NCBI GenBank assembly: GCA_028383925.1
Contig: JAOEWO010000013.1
Span: 1 to 57,769, forward strand
DNA length: 57,769 nucleotides
Source of the DNA: Winogradskyella sp.
GTDB lineage: Bacteria > Bacteroidota > Bacteroidia > Flavobacteriales > Flavobacteriaceae
Reading direction: 5' to 3'
The notes beneath the pieces are model-generated. The model had not been told where the DNA came from, did no database searches, and saw nothing but the letters and a program-made list of their open reading frames with translations. Shown here piece by piece: positions 27,872 through 36,476 of the stretch; position 1 is the stretch's first letter; each line of letters begins with the position of its first letter. The position numbers and the translations under genes were made by a program.

Positions 27872-28517
27872 ACTAATGAAAACTATAACCGCTCTTTTCT
27901 TCTTTCTATTCACTTTCACATTATTTTCACAAGAACTGGCTGTATTAAAATACAAAGGTGGTGGTGATTGGTATGGCAACCCAACCGCTTTGCCTAATTT
28001 GGTAAAGTATTGTAATGACAATATAGACACCAATATTAACGAAAATATTCAAACTGTTGAAGCAGGTAGTACCGATATTTTTCAGTTCCCTATGTTACAC
28101 ATGACAGGTCATGGCAATGTGTTTTTTAGTGATGACGATGCTCAAAACTTAAGAAGTTATTTACACTCTGGTGGGTTTCTTCATATAGATGATAACTATG
28201 GCATGAAACCCTACATTACAAAAGAATTAAAAAAGATATTTCCTAACAGTGAATTAATTGAAATTCCTAAAACACATAAAATATTTAGTACCGCTTTTAG
28301 TTTTCCAAACGGATTACCTAAAATACATGAGCACGACGGTAAGGCACCTCAAGCACTGGGTATTTTCTACCAAAGTAGACTTGTATTATTATTTACTTTT
28401 GAAAGTGATTTAGGTGATGGCTGGGAAGACCAAGAAGTACACAATGACCCAGAAGATATAAGAGAAAAAGCTCTAAAGATGGGTGCTAATATTGTAAAAT
28501 ATGCTTTTGAAAACTAA
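27864..28517 (+). CDS. DUF4159 domain protein, exported
   Basis: 217 residues. A signal peptide (TALFFFLFTFTLFSQ) is followed by the DUF4159 pattern: LAVLKYKGGGDWYGNPTALP, then PMLHMTGHGNVFFSDDD, GGFLHIDDNYG, and a C-terminal HNDPEDIREKALKMGANIV. The fold resembles the glutamine-amidotransferase-like part of larger DUF4159 proteins. Function unknown. The ATG at 27864 overlaps the rsmE stop by eight bases. A second ATG at 27876 gives a tighter signal peptide and may be the true start. Confidence 0.85.
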   Translation: MNKLMKTITALFFFLFTFTLFSQELAVLKYKGGGDWYGNPTALPNLVKYCNDNIDTNINENIQTVEAGSTDIFQFPMLHMTGHGNVFFSDDDAQNLRSYLHSGGFLHIDDNYGMKPYITKELKKIFPNSELIEIPKTHKIFSTAFSFPNGLPKIHEHDGKAPQALGIFYQSRLVLLFTFESDLGDGWEDQEVHNDPEDIREKALKMGANIVKYAFEN

Positions 28518-28619
28518 ATGTAATAATAGATTATGAGTGGGTTTTCATATCATGCTACATACAAATGTGGCACTACATTCCATATAATTAATTAAGTAAA
28601 AATACTTAAAACGAACATA

Positions 28620-29123
28620 GTGCAACTTACCCACTACACAACTAACTTCAAAAAACAGAATCATCCAATAACATTGGTTTGCGACAATATTAGCAATGCA
28701 CCAAATATTGGGAGTTTATTTAGAATTGCAGATGCATTTGGCATTACAGAACTTGTGTTTTGTGGCGAAAACATATCACTCGGAAGACGCATTACAAAAA
28801 CATCACGATCTACAGAAAAATACGTAAAACACCAAGTAGAACCCAATATTGAAACACTCATTAAAAATCTAAAAGCAAAAAAGGAATACCTCATAGCTTT
28901 AGAAATAACAGAAAATAGTATAGAATTAAGCAACTTTAAATTAGAAACCAACCAACCCATTATACTTATTTTAGGTGATGAAAATTTTGGTATTTCACCT
29001 ACAATTCTCGAGCTATGCGACGCAACTGTTCATATAAACATGTATGGTAATAATAGTAGCATGAATGTGGCACAAGCCACAAGCATTGCCCTTTACGAGC
29101 TTACAAAACAACTAAATTCCTAA
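28620..29123 (+). CDS. SpoU/TrmH-family RNA methyltransferase
   Basis: 167 residues from a GTG start. The family's N-terminal TLVCDNISNAPNIGSLFRIA, the middle motif ILGDENFGIS and the C-terminal knot NNSSMNVAQATSIALYEL are all present, so SAM binding and a trefoil knot are expected. The short form lacks an extra RNA-binding domain. The substrate is probably a tRNA or rRNA 2'-O-ribose and cannot be specified. The stop codon TAA is part of a TAAATTTG box that probably drives the next gene. Confidence 0.9.
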   Translation: MQLTHYTTNFKKQNHPITLVCDNISNAPNIGSLFRIADAFGITELVFCGENISLGRRITKTSRSTEKYVKHQVEPNIETLIKNLKAKKEYLIALEITENSIELSNFKLETNQPIILILGDENFGISPTILELCDATVHINMYGNNSSMNVAQATSIALYELTKQLNS

Positions 29124-29128
29124 ATTTG
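29121..29128 (+). promoter_or_regulatory. -7 box TAAATTTG overlapping the stop codon of the SpoU gene
   Basis: Perfect TAnnTTTG whose first three bases are the SpoU-methyltransferase stop codon. It lies 43 bases upstream of the ATG of the AI-2E-family permease. Confidence 0.5.
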
Positions 29129-29129
29129 T

Positions 29130-29152
29130 GATGCTAACTTTATTTTAGCATC
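29130..29152. repeat. Hairpin between SpoU gene and AI-2E-type permease
   Basis: A perfect eight-base stem GATGCTAA/TTAGCATC with a seven-base loop. It is followed by only a short T-run, so it could be a weak terminator or a 5'-end hairpin on the permease mRNA. Confidence 0.6.
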
Positions 29153-29171
29153 TTTGACTAAACACCAATAC

Positions 29172-30260
29172 ATGAATTCTAAAATAATAGCCAGCGGTAT
29201 TTTAAGAGCACTAGGTGTTCTATTAGCTATAACATTGCTCATCTTCTTCTTATACAAAATACAAGCAGTTATTGTATATATAGCAGTTGCTGCAGTAATC
29301 TCATTAATAGGAAGACCAATTGTATTGTTTTTAAGACATAAATTAAAATTTAACAATACTATAGCTGTGGTAGTAACCATGGTGTTACTTATAGGTTTAT
29401 TAGCAGGTTTAGTTGGTATGTTTATTCCCTTAGTTGCAGAACAAGGGCAAAATTTGGCACTATTAAATATTGAAGATTTACAAAGCAATATTGAAAGTTT
29501 ATACAACCAAATAGTCACCTATTTCGAATTTAACAATATAGATGTAGAGCAATCTATTAAAGACTCTAACTTACTTTCTAAATTAGATTTTGCAGTTTTA
29601 CCCAACTTTTTAAACTCGTTTATAAGCGGACTTGGCAGTTTTAGTATTGGGCTTTTTTCGGTATTATTTATTTCATTTTTCTTTCTAAAAGACAGCAAAT
29701 TGTTTGAGGATGGTATCATGACATTTATCCCAAAAGGCAACGAAACACGTTCTAAACGTTCATTTACAAAAATTAAAGATTTATTATCTCGCTACTTTGT
29801 TGGTTTAGTATTTCAAATTTTAATTCTATTTATAATATACACCATAGTATTACTCACCTTTAGTATTGATAATGCTGTTGTTATTGCCTTTTTATGTGCA
29901 CTCCTTAATCTTGTACCTTATGTTGGTCCTTTAGTTAGTGGCTTTTTAATGCTACTGCTAAGCATGTCTAGCAATTTAGGCGAGAGTTTTAGCGAAGTCA
30001 TTTTACCAAAAACTAGCTATGTAATGATTGGTTTTATTATTGCACAATTAGTAGACAACTTTTTTAGTCAACCCTTTATATTTTCAAAAAGTGTAAAGTC
30101 GCATCCTTTAGAAATCTTTTTAGTAATTATAATTGGTGGTATTGTATTTGGTATTATTGGTATGATTGTAGCTGTGCCAGCTTATACAGCAATTAAAGTG
30201 ATTCTAAAAGAGTTTTTATCAGAGTATAAAGTGGTTAGTAAACTAACGCAAGATTTATAA
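29172..30260 (+). CDS. AI-2E family transporter (permease)
   Basis: 362 residues from the ATG at 29172; a TTG at 29154 would add six residues without adding a feature. It has about eight membrane helices with a long helical periplasmic or cytosolic insertion in the middle (residues about 90-145). The C-terminal half carries the family pattern FLCALLNLVPYVGPLVSGF and GGIVFGIIGMIVAVPAYTAI. The family includes TqsA-type exporters and Na+/H+ antiporters, so the substrate is open. Confidence 0.88.
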   Translation: MNSKIIASGILRALGVLLAITLLIFFLYKIQAVIVYIAVAAVISLIGRPIVLFLRHKLKFNNTIAVVVTMVLLIGLLAGLVGMFIPLVAEQGQNLALLNIEDLQSNIESLYNQIVTYFEFNNIDVEQSIKDSNLLSKLDFAVLPNFLNSFISGLGSFSIGLFSVLFISFFFLKDSKLFEDGIMTFIPKGNETRSKRSFTKIKDLLSRYFVGLVFQILILFIIYTIVLLTFSIDNAVVIAFLCALLNLVPYVGPLVSGFLMLLLSMSSNLGESFSEVILPKTSYVMIGFIIAQLVDNFFSQPFIFSKSVKSHPLEIFLVIIIGGIVFGIIGMIVAVPAYTAIKVILKEFLSEYKVVSKLTQDL

Positions 30261-30269
30261 TTTTTTAAC

Positions 30270-31448
30270 GTGAATAGTTTACTCCTTAATACCGAAATTC
30301 AAGCTTTTATTGATGCTAATCTTAATGCAGATATCTCAGACTTATTATTAAAAGGCATTAACTTTAGTACGGTTAATGCAAAAAATATTATTGAGCAAAT
30401 TGAAGCTAAAAACCGTAGTCAAAAAAAACTTCCTACATGGTTTAACACCAAGCATATTTACTACCCCAATAAGCTTAATATTGAACAAACCTCATCAGAG
30501 ACTACTGCCAAATACAAAGCAAATTTAGTTTCGGGCACTTCTTTAATTGACCTTACAGGTGGTTTTGGTGTTGATACTTATTATTTTTCTAAACAAATTG
30601 AAAAGGCTACACATTGCGAAATAAACGCTGAACTTTCTGAGATTACAAACCATAACTATAATGCTCTCAAGGTTTCTAATGTTACCTGTATAAACGAAGA
30701 TGGGATTACCAGTCTAAAACGTTTAGACAAACACTACGATTGGATTTACTTAGATCCTTCTAGACGAGACGATGCTAAACAAAAAGTATTTTTATTATCA
30801 GACTGTACGCCAAACGCAAAAACGTTTCAAGGTTTATTTTTAAAGTATGCCAAAAACGTGATGATTAAAACGTCACCATTATTAGATATAACAGCAACAC
30901 TTTTAGATCTAAAATATGTTAAAGACATTCATATTATCGCCGTAAACAATGAAGTTAAAGAGCTACTTTGGGTTTTAGAGCGTAATTACAGTGGCAACGT
31001 TAATATTAAAACAGTTAATCTTCAAAAAGAAGCTGCGCAACATTTTAACTTTCAATATAAAAATGAATCTTCTGCATTAGCAGAGTATTCTGAGCCACTT
31101 ACCTATTTGTACGAACCTAATGCAGCTATATTAAAATCTGGTGCTTTTACTTCTGTAAGTGCAAATTTAAATGTAAGTAAACTTCATAAACACTCGCATT
31201 TATATACCTCTCAAGAATTAATTAAATTTCCGGGAAGACGTTTCAAAATAGAAAAACAACTGCCTTTTAATAAAAAAACGTTTGCTAAAGAGAAAATTAC
31301 AAAAGCAAATGTAACCACTCGTAATTTTCCTTTGTCTGTTGGTGATATTCGTAAAAAACTAAAAATTAAAGATGGTGGATTTCTATACTTATTTTTTACA
31401 ACCGATCTGAATAATGCAAAAGTGATTTTGGTGTGTTCTAAAGTTTAA
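30270..31448 (+). CDS. SAM-dependent methyltransferase with THUMP-like C-terminal domain
   Basis: 392 residues from a GTG start nine bases after the permease stop. The central class I methyltransferase fold has SAM-binding motif I SLIDLTGGFGVDTYYFS, a motif II-like HCEINAEL, and the catalytic-looking WIYLDPSRRDDAK. The C-terminal part (FPGRRFKIEKQLPF to NFPLSVGDIRKKLKIKDGG) is the THUMP-like region seen in this family. An RNA substrate is likely but unspecified. It ends the tsaD-rsmE plus-strand gene run. Confidence 0.85.
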   Translation: MNSLLLNTEIQAFIDANLNADISDLLLKGINFSTVNAKNIIEQIEAKNRSQKKLPTWFNTKHIYYPNKLNIEQTSSETTAKYKANLVSGTSLIDLTGGFGVDTYYFSKQIEKATHCEINAELSEITNHNYNALKVSNVTCINEDGITSLKRLDKHYDWIYLDPSRRDDAKQKVFLLSDCTPNAKTFQGLFLKYAKNVMIKTSPLLDITATLLDLKYVKDIHIIAVNNEVKELLWVLERNYSGNVNIKTVNLQKEAAQHFNFQYKNESSALAEYSEPLTYLYEPNAAILKSGAFTSVSANLNVSKLHKHSHLYTSQELIKFPGRRFKIEKQLPFNKKTFAKEKITKANVTTRNFPLSVGDIRKKLKIKDGGFLYLFFTTDLNNAKVILVCSKV

Positions 31449-31896
31449 TTAAACACAAGTGATATATTATATACCTAACATAATAATATAAAAAATAACT
31501 TATGTAATTTCTCGTAACTCTTAATTCGCTTTATAGAATGATAACAGCTTATTAAAAGTTAATATAAACTAAATTAGCTTCCAAAAAATAGCAGTATTTT
31601 AGCCTAGAGTAAACAAATAAACTGCTGCAGATGTTAAATTTATAGTGTTAAACATGAGATCGAAATTCTTTTTTAGAGAATAATTTATTATAAAGGATAA
31701 GCCTTGAAGAAGCTTTAAATTAGTATAAGGTTTCTCGTCGATCATAGTTAGCAATGTCAAAATTTCTTCAAAAAGTTACGAGCATCGAGAAACGCAATTT
31801 CAGCGAAGTTAAATCTCATAAGAAGCTAATAACAAAAAAATGATTATGTGTCACTACAACAGTATGATATCTCGCATACGTTAGTTAAACAAACCT
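31449..31896. other. 448-base AT-rich gap with no gene
   Basis: No frame above about 25 codons looks coding and no RNA gene is recognised. The only structure I see is an eight-base inverted repeat, GTTTCTCG at 31730-31737 with CGAGAAAC at 31786-31793, and a weaker ten-base pair near 31515-31560. It could be a decayed gene or hold a small RNA. It separates the plus-strand methyltransferase from the convergent purC. Confidence 0.5.
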
Positions 31897-32844
31897 TTAT
31901 CCCAAATACTCTAAAACATTAGCCTCTATGCGACTCTGAATATTAGAAACGTCACCTTTTACAAAGGTGTCTCCTGTAATGTTTTCGTACAATTCTATAT
32001 AACGATTGCTTACCGTTTTTATATACTCATCACTCATAAAAGGAACTGTTTGCCCTTCTAAACCTTGAAAATCATTTGCTATAAGCCACTGTCTTACAAA
32101 CTCTTTAGACAATTGTTTTTGCGCTTCACCTCTATCTTGACGCTCTTGGTAACCGTCTGCATAGAAATAACGCGACGAGTCTGGTGTGTGTATTTCATCT
32201 ATTAATACAATGGTACCATCTTTAGTTTTACCAAATTCGTATTTGGTATCTACTAAAATTAAATCGCGCGCTGCAGCGATTTCTGTACCGCGTTTAAATA
32301 GCTTTTTGGTGTAATCTTCAAGCACTAAATAATCGGCTTCAGTGACGATGCCTTTTGCAATAATATCTTCGCGCGAAATATCCTCATCATGGTCACCCAT
32401 TTCTGCTTTTGTTGCAGGTGTAATAATTGGCTGTGGAAATTTATCGTTTTCTTTCATACCTTCTGGCATAGCTACACCACAAAGCGTGCGCTTACCTAGT
32501 TTATACTCGCGTGCGGCATGGCCAGACATATAGCCACGTATTACCATTTCTACTTTAAAGGGTTGGCACAGATGGCCAACGGCAACATTTGGGTCTGGTG
32601 TGGCAACTAACCAATTGGGCACCAAATCTTGGGTAGCCTTCATCATCTTTGTTGCTATTTGGTTTAATATTTGTCCTTTGTAAGGAATACCTTTAGGCAT
32701 AACCACATCAAAAGCGCTTAAACGGTCTGTGGCAACCATAACTAATTGGTCATCGTTTATGTTATAAACTTCTCTTACTTTTCCTTTGTAAACACTTTTT
32801 TGATTTGGAAAATTGAAATTGGTTTCTATTATTGTATTACTCAT
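31897..32844 (-). CDS. purC: Phosphoribosylaminoimidazole-succinocarboxamide synthase
   Basis: 315 residues, the longer SAICAR synthase form. Motifs: the ATP-binding N-terminal [11 protein letters not shown], the substrate loop [30 protein letters not shown], and the family signature [14 protein letters not shown] with [11 protein letters not shown]. It joins aspartate to CAIR in purine synthesis. Downstream of phoH on the same strand, with a structured element in the 260-base gap between them. Confidence 0.95.
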   Translation of the reverse strand: MSNTIIETNFNFPNQKSVYKGKVREVYNINDDQLVMVATDRLSAFDVVMPKGIPYKGQILNQIATKMMKATQDLVPNWLVATPDPNVAVGHLCQPFKVEMVIRGYMSGHAAREYKLGKRTLCGVAMPEGMKENDKFPQPIITPATKAEMGDHDEDISREDIIAKGIVTEADYLVLEDYTKKLFKRGTEIAAARDLILVDTKYEFGKTKDGTIVLIDEIHTPDSSRYFYADGYQERQDRGEAQKQLSKEFVRQWLIANDFQGLEGQTVPFMSDEYIKTVSNRYIELYENITGDTFVKGDVSNIQSRIEANVLEYLG

Positions 32845-32912
32845 TTTTATTTAGCGTTTAGCTTTTTGGGTATTTGCTATTAATAGTGTTAAGATTCTTA
32901 GTTTTTTGTATT

Positions 32913-32992
32913 AAGCTCTAGCCCAGATTGAAGCGGCATCCTTTTTTGCTATTAAAAGCAAAAAAGATATAGCGGAAAGCTGGAAATAGCTT
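32913..32992 (+). ncRNA. Structured element with flavobacterial core motif, copy B
   Basis: The core matches copy A at 5118-5180: side strands ATTGAAGCGGCATC and ATATAGCGGAAAG around a perfect ten-base stem (CTTTTTTGCT with AGCAAAAAAG), an outer CCAG/CTGG stem and an AAGCT/AGCTT closing stem. The stem sequences differ from copy A but pairing is kept, which is the pattern of a selected structure. It lies between phoH and purC, antisense to both, as in copy A. See copy A for the naming caveat. Confidence 0.6.
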
Positions 32993-33104
32993 CTAAAAAA
33001 TATTAAACCTGTTTTACTCTGTTTTGCTTTATACATAATTTAAAACAATGCTTAAGACAATACTTATGAGGTAAAATCTATACTAATTGTGTGCTACCTC
33101 TACG

Positions 33105-34058
33105 TTAATCTCTGTTTTCTATACTTTTATAGGCTTCTATAACTTTCTTTACTAATTTATGACGTATTACATCTTTATCGTCTAAATAAATCATGCCTAT
33201 ACCTTCTACATTTTTAAGTACTAAAAGGGCTTCTTTTAGTCCGGATATAGAACGGCGTGGCAAATCTACTTGCCCAGGGTCTCCTGTTAGCATAAATTTT
33301 GCATTTTTACCCATACGTGTTAAAAACATTTTCATTTGGGCATGTGTGGTGTTTTGGCCTTCGTCTAAAATTACAAAGGCATTATCTAATGTGCGACCGC
33401 GCATAAAGGCTAAGGGTGCTATTTGTATGATGCCTTTTTCTATATAACTTTCTAATTTTTCTGATGGTATCATATCGCGAAGCGCATCATACAAAGGTTG
33501 CATGTAGGGATCTAACTTTTCTTTTAAATCGCCTGGTAGAAATCCTAAATTTTCTCCTGCCTCTACTGCCGGTCTTGTTAATATTATACGTTTTACTTCT
33601 TTACTCTTTAAAGCTTGTACTGCTAACGCTACACCAACATAGGTTTTACCTGTACCCGCTGGGCCAATGGCAAATACCATATCATTTTTGCGCATACTTT
33701 CTACAAGTTTGCGTTGGTTAGCGGTTTGTGCTTTTATGAGTTTACCACCAACACCGTGTACAATTACCTCGCCGCTTTTAGCAGATGTTTTGTAGTCGTC
33801 GCTGCTGTTGCTGGTTAAGACGCGCTCTATTACGTTTTCGTCTAACTTATTGTATTTTCCAAAATGCTTCATTAGCATTGTCATTCTTAGCTCAAACTCT
33901 TCTAGCAAGTCTTCATCACCATAAGCTTTTAGAGTGTTACCTCTAGCTACAATTTTAAGTTTTGGAAAATACTTTTTAAGCAGTTCTATATTGGCATTTT
34001 GGGCACCAAAGAATTCTTTTGGTGATATCTCTTCGAGTTCTAGTATAAGTTCGTTCAA
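33105..34058 (-). CDS. PhoH family ATPase
   Basis: 317 residues. An N-terminal KH-like region (IELLKKYFPKLKIVARGNTL) precedes the ATPase core: Walker A GPAGTGKTYVG, RPAVEAGENLGFLPGDLKEK, Walker B FVILDEGQNTTHAQMKMFLT, and LTGDPGQVDLP. PhoH proteins are helicase-like RNA-associated ATPases; homologues are linked to rRNA maturation with YbeY. It sits upstream of purC and divergent from the SAM hydrolase. Confidence 0.92.
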   Translation of the reverse strand: MNELILELEEISPKEFFGAQNANIELLKKYFPKLKIVARGNTLKAYGDEDLLEEFELRMTMLMKHFGKYNKLDENVIERVLTSNSSDDYKTSAKSGEVIVHGVGGKLIKAQTANQRKLVESMRKNDMVFAIGPAGTGKTYVGVALAVQALKSKEVKRIILTRPAVEAGENLGFLPGDLKEKLDPYMQPLYDALRDMIPSEKLESYIEKGIIQIAPLAFMRGRTLDNAFVILDEGQNTTHAQMKMFLTRMGKNAKFMLTGDPGQVDLPRRSISGLKEALLVLKNVEGIGMIYLDDKDVIRHKLVKKVIEAYKSIENRD

Positions 34059-34212
34059 AAGCGTTCTTTTTTTTAGGTTTAACTAATTAATTAATAACAT
34101 AAAGCTGTAAATTGTTTGTTTTGCTTTTGTTAGTGCGCTTAACAGAGTAATATTGAATTTAGGTATGATTTATTTTAAAATTCTTTTGGTCTGTTAATCT
34201 GTTTTCTTTTAT

Positions 34213-34220
34213 TAATTTTG
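34213..34220 (+). promoter_or_regulatory. -7 box TAATTTTG for the SAM hydrolase gene
   Basis: Perfect TAnnTTTG in the phoH divergent region. A TTTG at 34185-34188 could be the -33 element with a slightly long spacer. Confidence 0.5.
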
Positions 34221-34293
34221 TCTAGGCCTTGTTTAACAACAAAGCTAATAATTTTACAACCACAATTCTTAAAAAAATATCAACAATCAATAC

Positions 34294-35166
34294 ATGGCTA
34301 TAATCACTTTAACGACTGATTTTGGAGAAAAAGATCATTTTGCTGGTGCCATTAAAGGGGCTATTTACAGTGAACTTTCTGATGTTAAAATTGTTGATGT
34401 TTCGCACTCAGTATCACCATTTAATATTTCTGAAGCTGCTTATATTATTCTAAATGCTTATAGTAGTTTTCCTAAAGGAACGATTCATATTATTGGTATT
34501 GACTCTGAGTTAAGCCCTGAAAACAAGCATATTGCAATAAAACTAGACGGGCATTACTTTATATGTGCTAACAACGGTATTATGAGTATGATTTGTGCTG
34601 AAATAGCACCCGAAAAAATTGTAGAAATTAATATTCATGATAAGATTGAAACTAGTTTCCCGGTTTTGGATGTGTTTGTAAAAGTGGCTTGCCATATTGC
34701 AAGAGGTGGAACCTTAGAGGTTATAGGAAAAGTTATTAACACCATTAAACCTATTAAAAATTTAATTCCGTTTGTAAATGATGAAAATAATCAGATTATA
34801 GGTAGTGTTATTTACATAGATAATTACGGTAATGTTATTACTAATATTAAGCGTAAGTTTTTTGAAACTATTCAAAAAACAAGAGGCTACGAAATCTCTG
34901 CCCGAAACCATAAATTTAAAACCGTGTATAATAAGTATAGTGATATTATAAATTTTGAATTAGAAGAGTCTAAACGTAATGATGAAGGCAAAGGCATGGT
35001 GGTTTTTAACTCTTCGGGTTATTTAGAAATTGCAGTTTATAAAAGTAACCCAACAACGGTTGGTAGCGCTTCTACGTTAATGGGTTTAAAAACTATGGAT
35101 ACTGTTACTGTTAATTTTAAGCCTGTTCTTACACCATCACAAAGAGAAATTGTTCTAAGACAATAA
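34294..35166 (+). CDS. SAM hydroxide adenosyltransferase (DUF62)
   Basis: 290 residues. The N-terminal LTTDFGEKDHFAGAIKGAI, the Asp in VDVSHSVSPFNISEAAYI, and GIDSELSPENKHIAIKLDG match SAM-hydrolysing chlorinase-fold enzymes. The C-terminal beta domain has GSVIYIDNYGNVITNI. The reaction is SAM plus hydroxide to adenosine and methionine. The physiological purpose is unclear in bacteria generally. Synteny with phoH upstream and gldF-gldG-dnaN downstream looks typical of flavobacteria, by recall. Confidence 0.9.
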   Translation: MAIITLTTDFGEKDHFAGAIKGAIYSELSDVKIVDVSHSVSPFNISEAAYIILNAYSSFPKGTIHIIGIDSELSPENKHIAIKLDGHYFICANNGIMSMICAEIAPEKIVEINIHDKIETSFPVLDVFVKVACHIARGGTLEVIGKVINTIKPIKNLIPFVNDENNQIIGSVIYIDNYGNVITNIKRKFFETIQKTRGYEISARNHKFKTVYNKYSDIINFELEESKRNDEGKGMVVFNSSGYLEIAVYKSNPTTVGSASTLMGLKTMDTVTVNFKPVLTPSQREIVLRQ

Positions 35167-35188
35167 CAACAAAATTTAAAACTATTTT

Positions 35189-35341
35189 TACCCGTTGTGC
35201 ATTTTGATTAATTTCATCAATTTTGCCCTAATCCTAAAGGTAATATTGGTCAAATTTTTGATTCATCCTTTAGGATTGAGGAAAAAAAGCGAAAATTTTA
35301 GACATTTTGATGTTTTTTATGCCAAAATGCACAACAGGTTA
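35189..35341. repeat. 150-bp imperfect palindromic element, MITE/REP-like
   Basis: The outer arms are about 17 bases: left GTTGTGCATTTTG at 35194-35206, right CAAAATGCACAAC at 35323-35335, with near-matching extensions. The inner arms are CCTAATCCTAAAGG (35227-35240) and CCTTTAGGATTGAGG (35267-35281). The whole unit folds into one long hairpin with a roughly 26-base loop. It contains a spurious 62-codon frame. It sits between the SAM hydrolase and the ABM gene, and could also act as a terminator. The end-to-end symmetry suggests a non-autonomous mobile repeat. Confidence 0.7.
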
Positions 35342-35401
35342 TTTTATATAAATGTAAACGTCCTTTCTTTTGAAAAGGAATGAGTAAAGCCTTTTTAAAA
35401 T

Positions 35402-35698
35402 ATGTTAGTAAGAATTGTAAAAATGAGTTTTGAACCGTCTAAAATTGAAGAATTCTTAGCTAATTTTGAAAACGTTAAAGAAAAGATACGAAATTTTGAA
35501 GGTTGTAATTTTTTAGAATTATATCGCGACCAGAACAATACTAACATCTTTTTTACGTATAGTTATTGGGATGCTGAAAGCGATTTAGATACGTACAGAC
35601 ATTCAGACTTATTTAAAGGTGTTTGGGCAAATACAAAGCCTATGTTTAATGCAAAACCTGAAGCGTGGAGTGTAGATAAACTCGCGTCTCTCTTGTAA
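35402..35698 (+). CDS. Antibiotic biosynthesis monooxygenase (ABM) domain protein
   Basis: 98 residues, single dimeric alpha-beta barrel ABM domain: MLVRIVKMSFEPSKIEEFLA, CNFLELYRDQNNTNIFFTYS, YWDAESDLDTYRHSDLFKGV. It has the size of YgiN/HmoB-type proteins that act on quinols, or of heme-degrading relatives; the substrate is unknown. It precedes gldF by 53 bases, so it may share the gliding-gene transcript. Confidence 0.88.
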   Translation: MLVRIVKMSFEPSKIEEFLANFENVKEKIRNFEGCNFLELYRDQNNTNIFFTYSYWDAESDLDTYRHSDLFKGVWANTKPMFNAKPEAWSVDKLASLL

Positions 35699-35751
35699 AC
35701 TACAAGTAAAATAACATTTTGAGTATAAGTAATAAAAATTATAAATAATAA

Positions 35752-36474
35752 ATGCTAGCCATACTAAAAAAAGAAATAAATACCTTCTTCGCCTCACCAA
35801 TTGGTTATTTGGTTATTGGTGTTTTCTTGTTACTTAATGGTTTGTTTCTTTGGGTATTTAAAGGCGAGTTTAACATACTAGATAACGGCTTAGCTAACCT
35901 ATCTTCGTTCTTTTTATTAGCCCCATGGATTCTTATATTTTTAGTGCCTGCAGTAACCATGCGAAGCTTTAGCGATGAAAAAAAGCAAGGGACTTTAGAG
36001 CTATTAGTCACCAAACCGATATCGCATTTTCAGATCGTTTTAGGCAAATATTTTGGTGCGCTTGTATTAATTTTTATAGCCTTAGTACCAACGTTATTAT
36101 ATGTGTATACGGTTTCGCAATTAGGCAACCCAGTGAGTAACTTAGATACTGGTAGTATAATGGGTTCTTATTTTGGTTTACTTTTTTTAATTGCAGCTTA
36201 CACGGCTATTGGTGTTTTTGCATCGACGTTATCAGACAATCAAATTGTAGCCTTTATTATTGCTATATTTATATGTTTCTTTTTCTATTTTGGGTTTGAG
36301 GGTATTTCTAATTATAACCTTTTTGATGGTCTTTTTTATATGGAAAACTTAGGCATGGCTGCACATTACAATAGCATGAGCCGTGGTGTTATAGACACTA
36401 GAGATCTCGTTTATTTTATAAGCATTGCACTAGCCTTTTTGGTATTTACTAAATTTAGAATTCAAAAACAATAA
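35752..36474 (+). CDS. gldF: Gliding-motility ABC transporter permease GldF
   Basis: 240 residues with six membrane helices, the ABC-2 permease type. MLAILKKEINTFFASPIGYL at the N-terminus and FSDEKKQGTLELLVTKPIS in the first cytosolic loop are typical of GldF/NosY-like permeases. In Flavobacterium, GldF acts with GldA (ATPase, not in the window) and GldG and is needed for gliding in some species. It is followed two bases later by a BamE-like gene and then gldG. Confidence 0.92.
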   Translation: MLAILKKEINTFFASPIGYLVIGVFLLLNGLFLWVFKGEFNILDNGLANLSSFFLLAPWILIFLVPAVTMRSFSDEKKQGTLELLVTKPISHFQIVLGKYFGALVLIFIALVPTLLYVYTVSQLGNPVSNLDTGSIMGSYFGLLFLIAAYTAIGVFASTLSDNQIVAFIIAIFICFFFYFGFEGISNYNLFDGLFYMENLGMAAHYNSMSRGVIDTRDLVYFISIALAFLVFTKFRIQKQ

Positions 36475-36476
36475 CT

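Noticed and set aside
35195..35383. 62-codon frame as a gene
   Set aside because: It lies inside the palindromic element; its sequence is dictated by the arms and looks non-coding.
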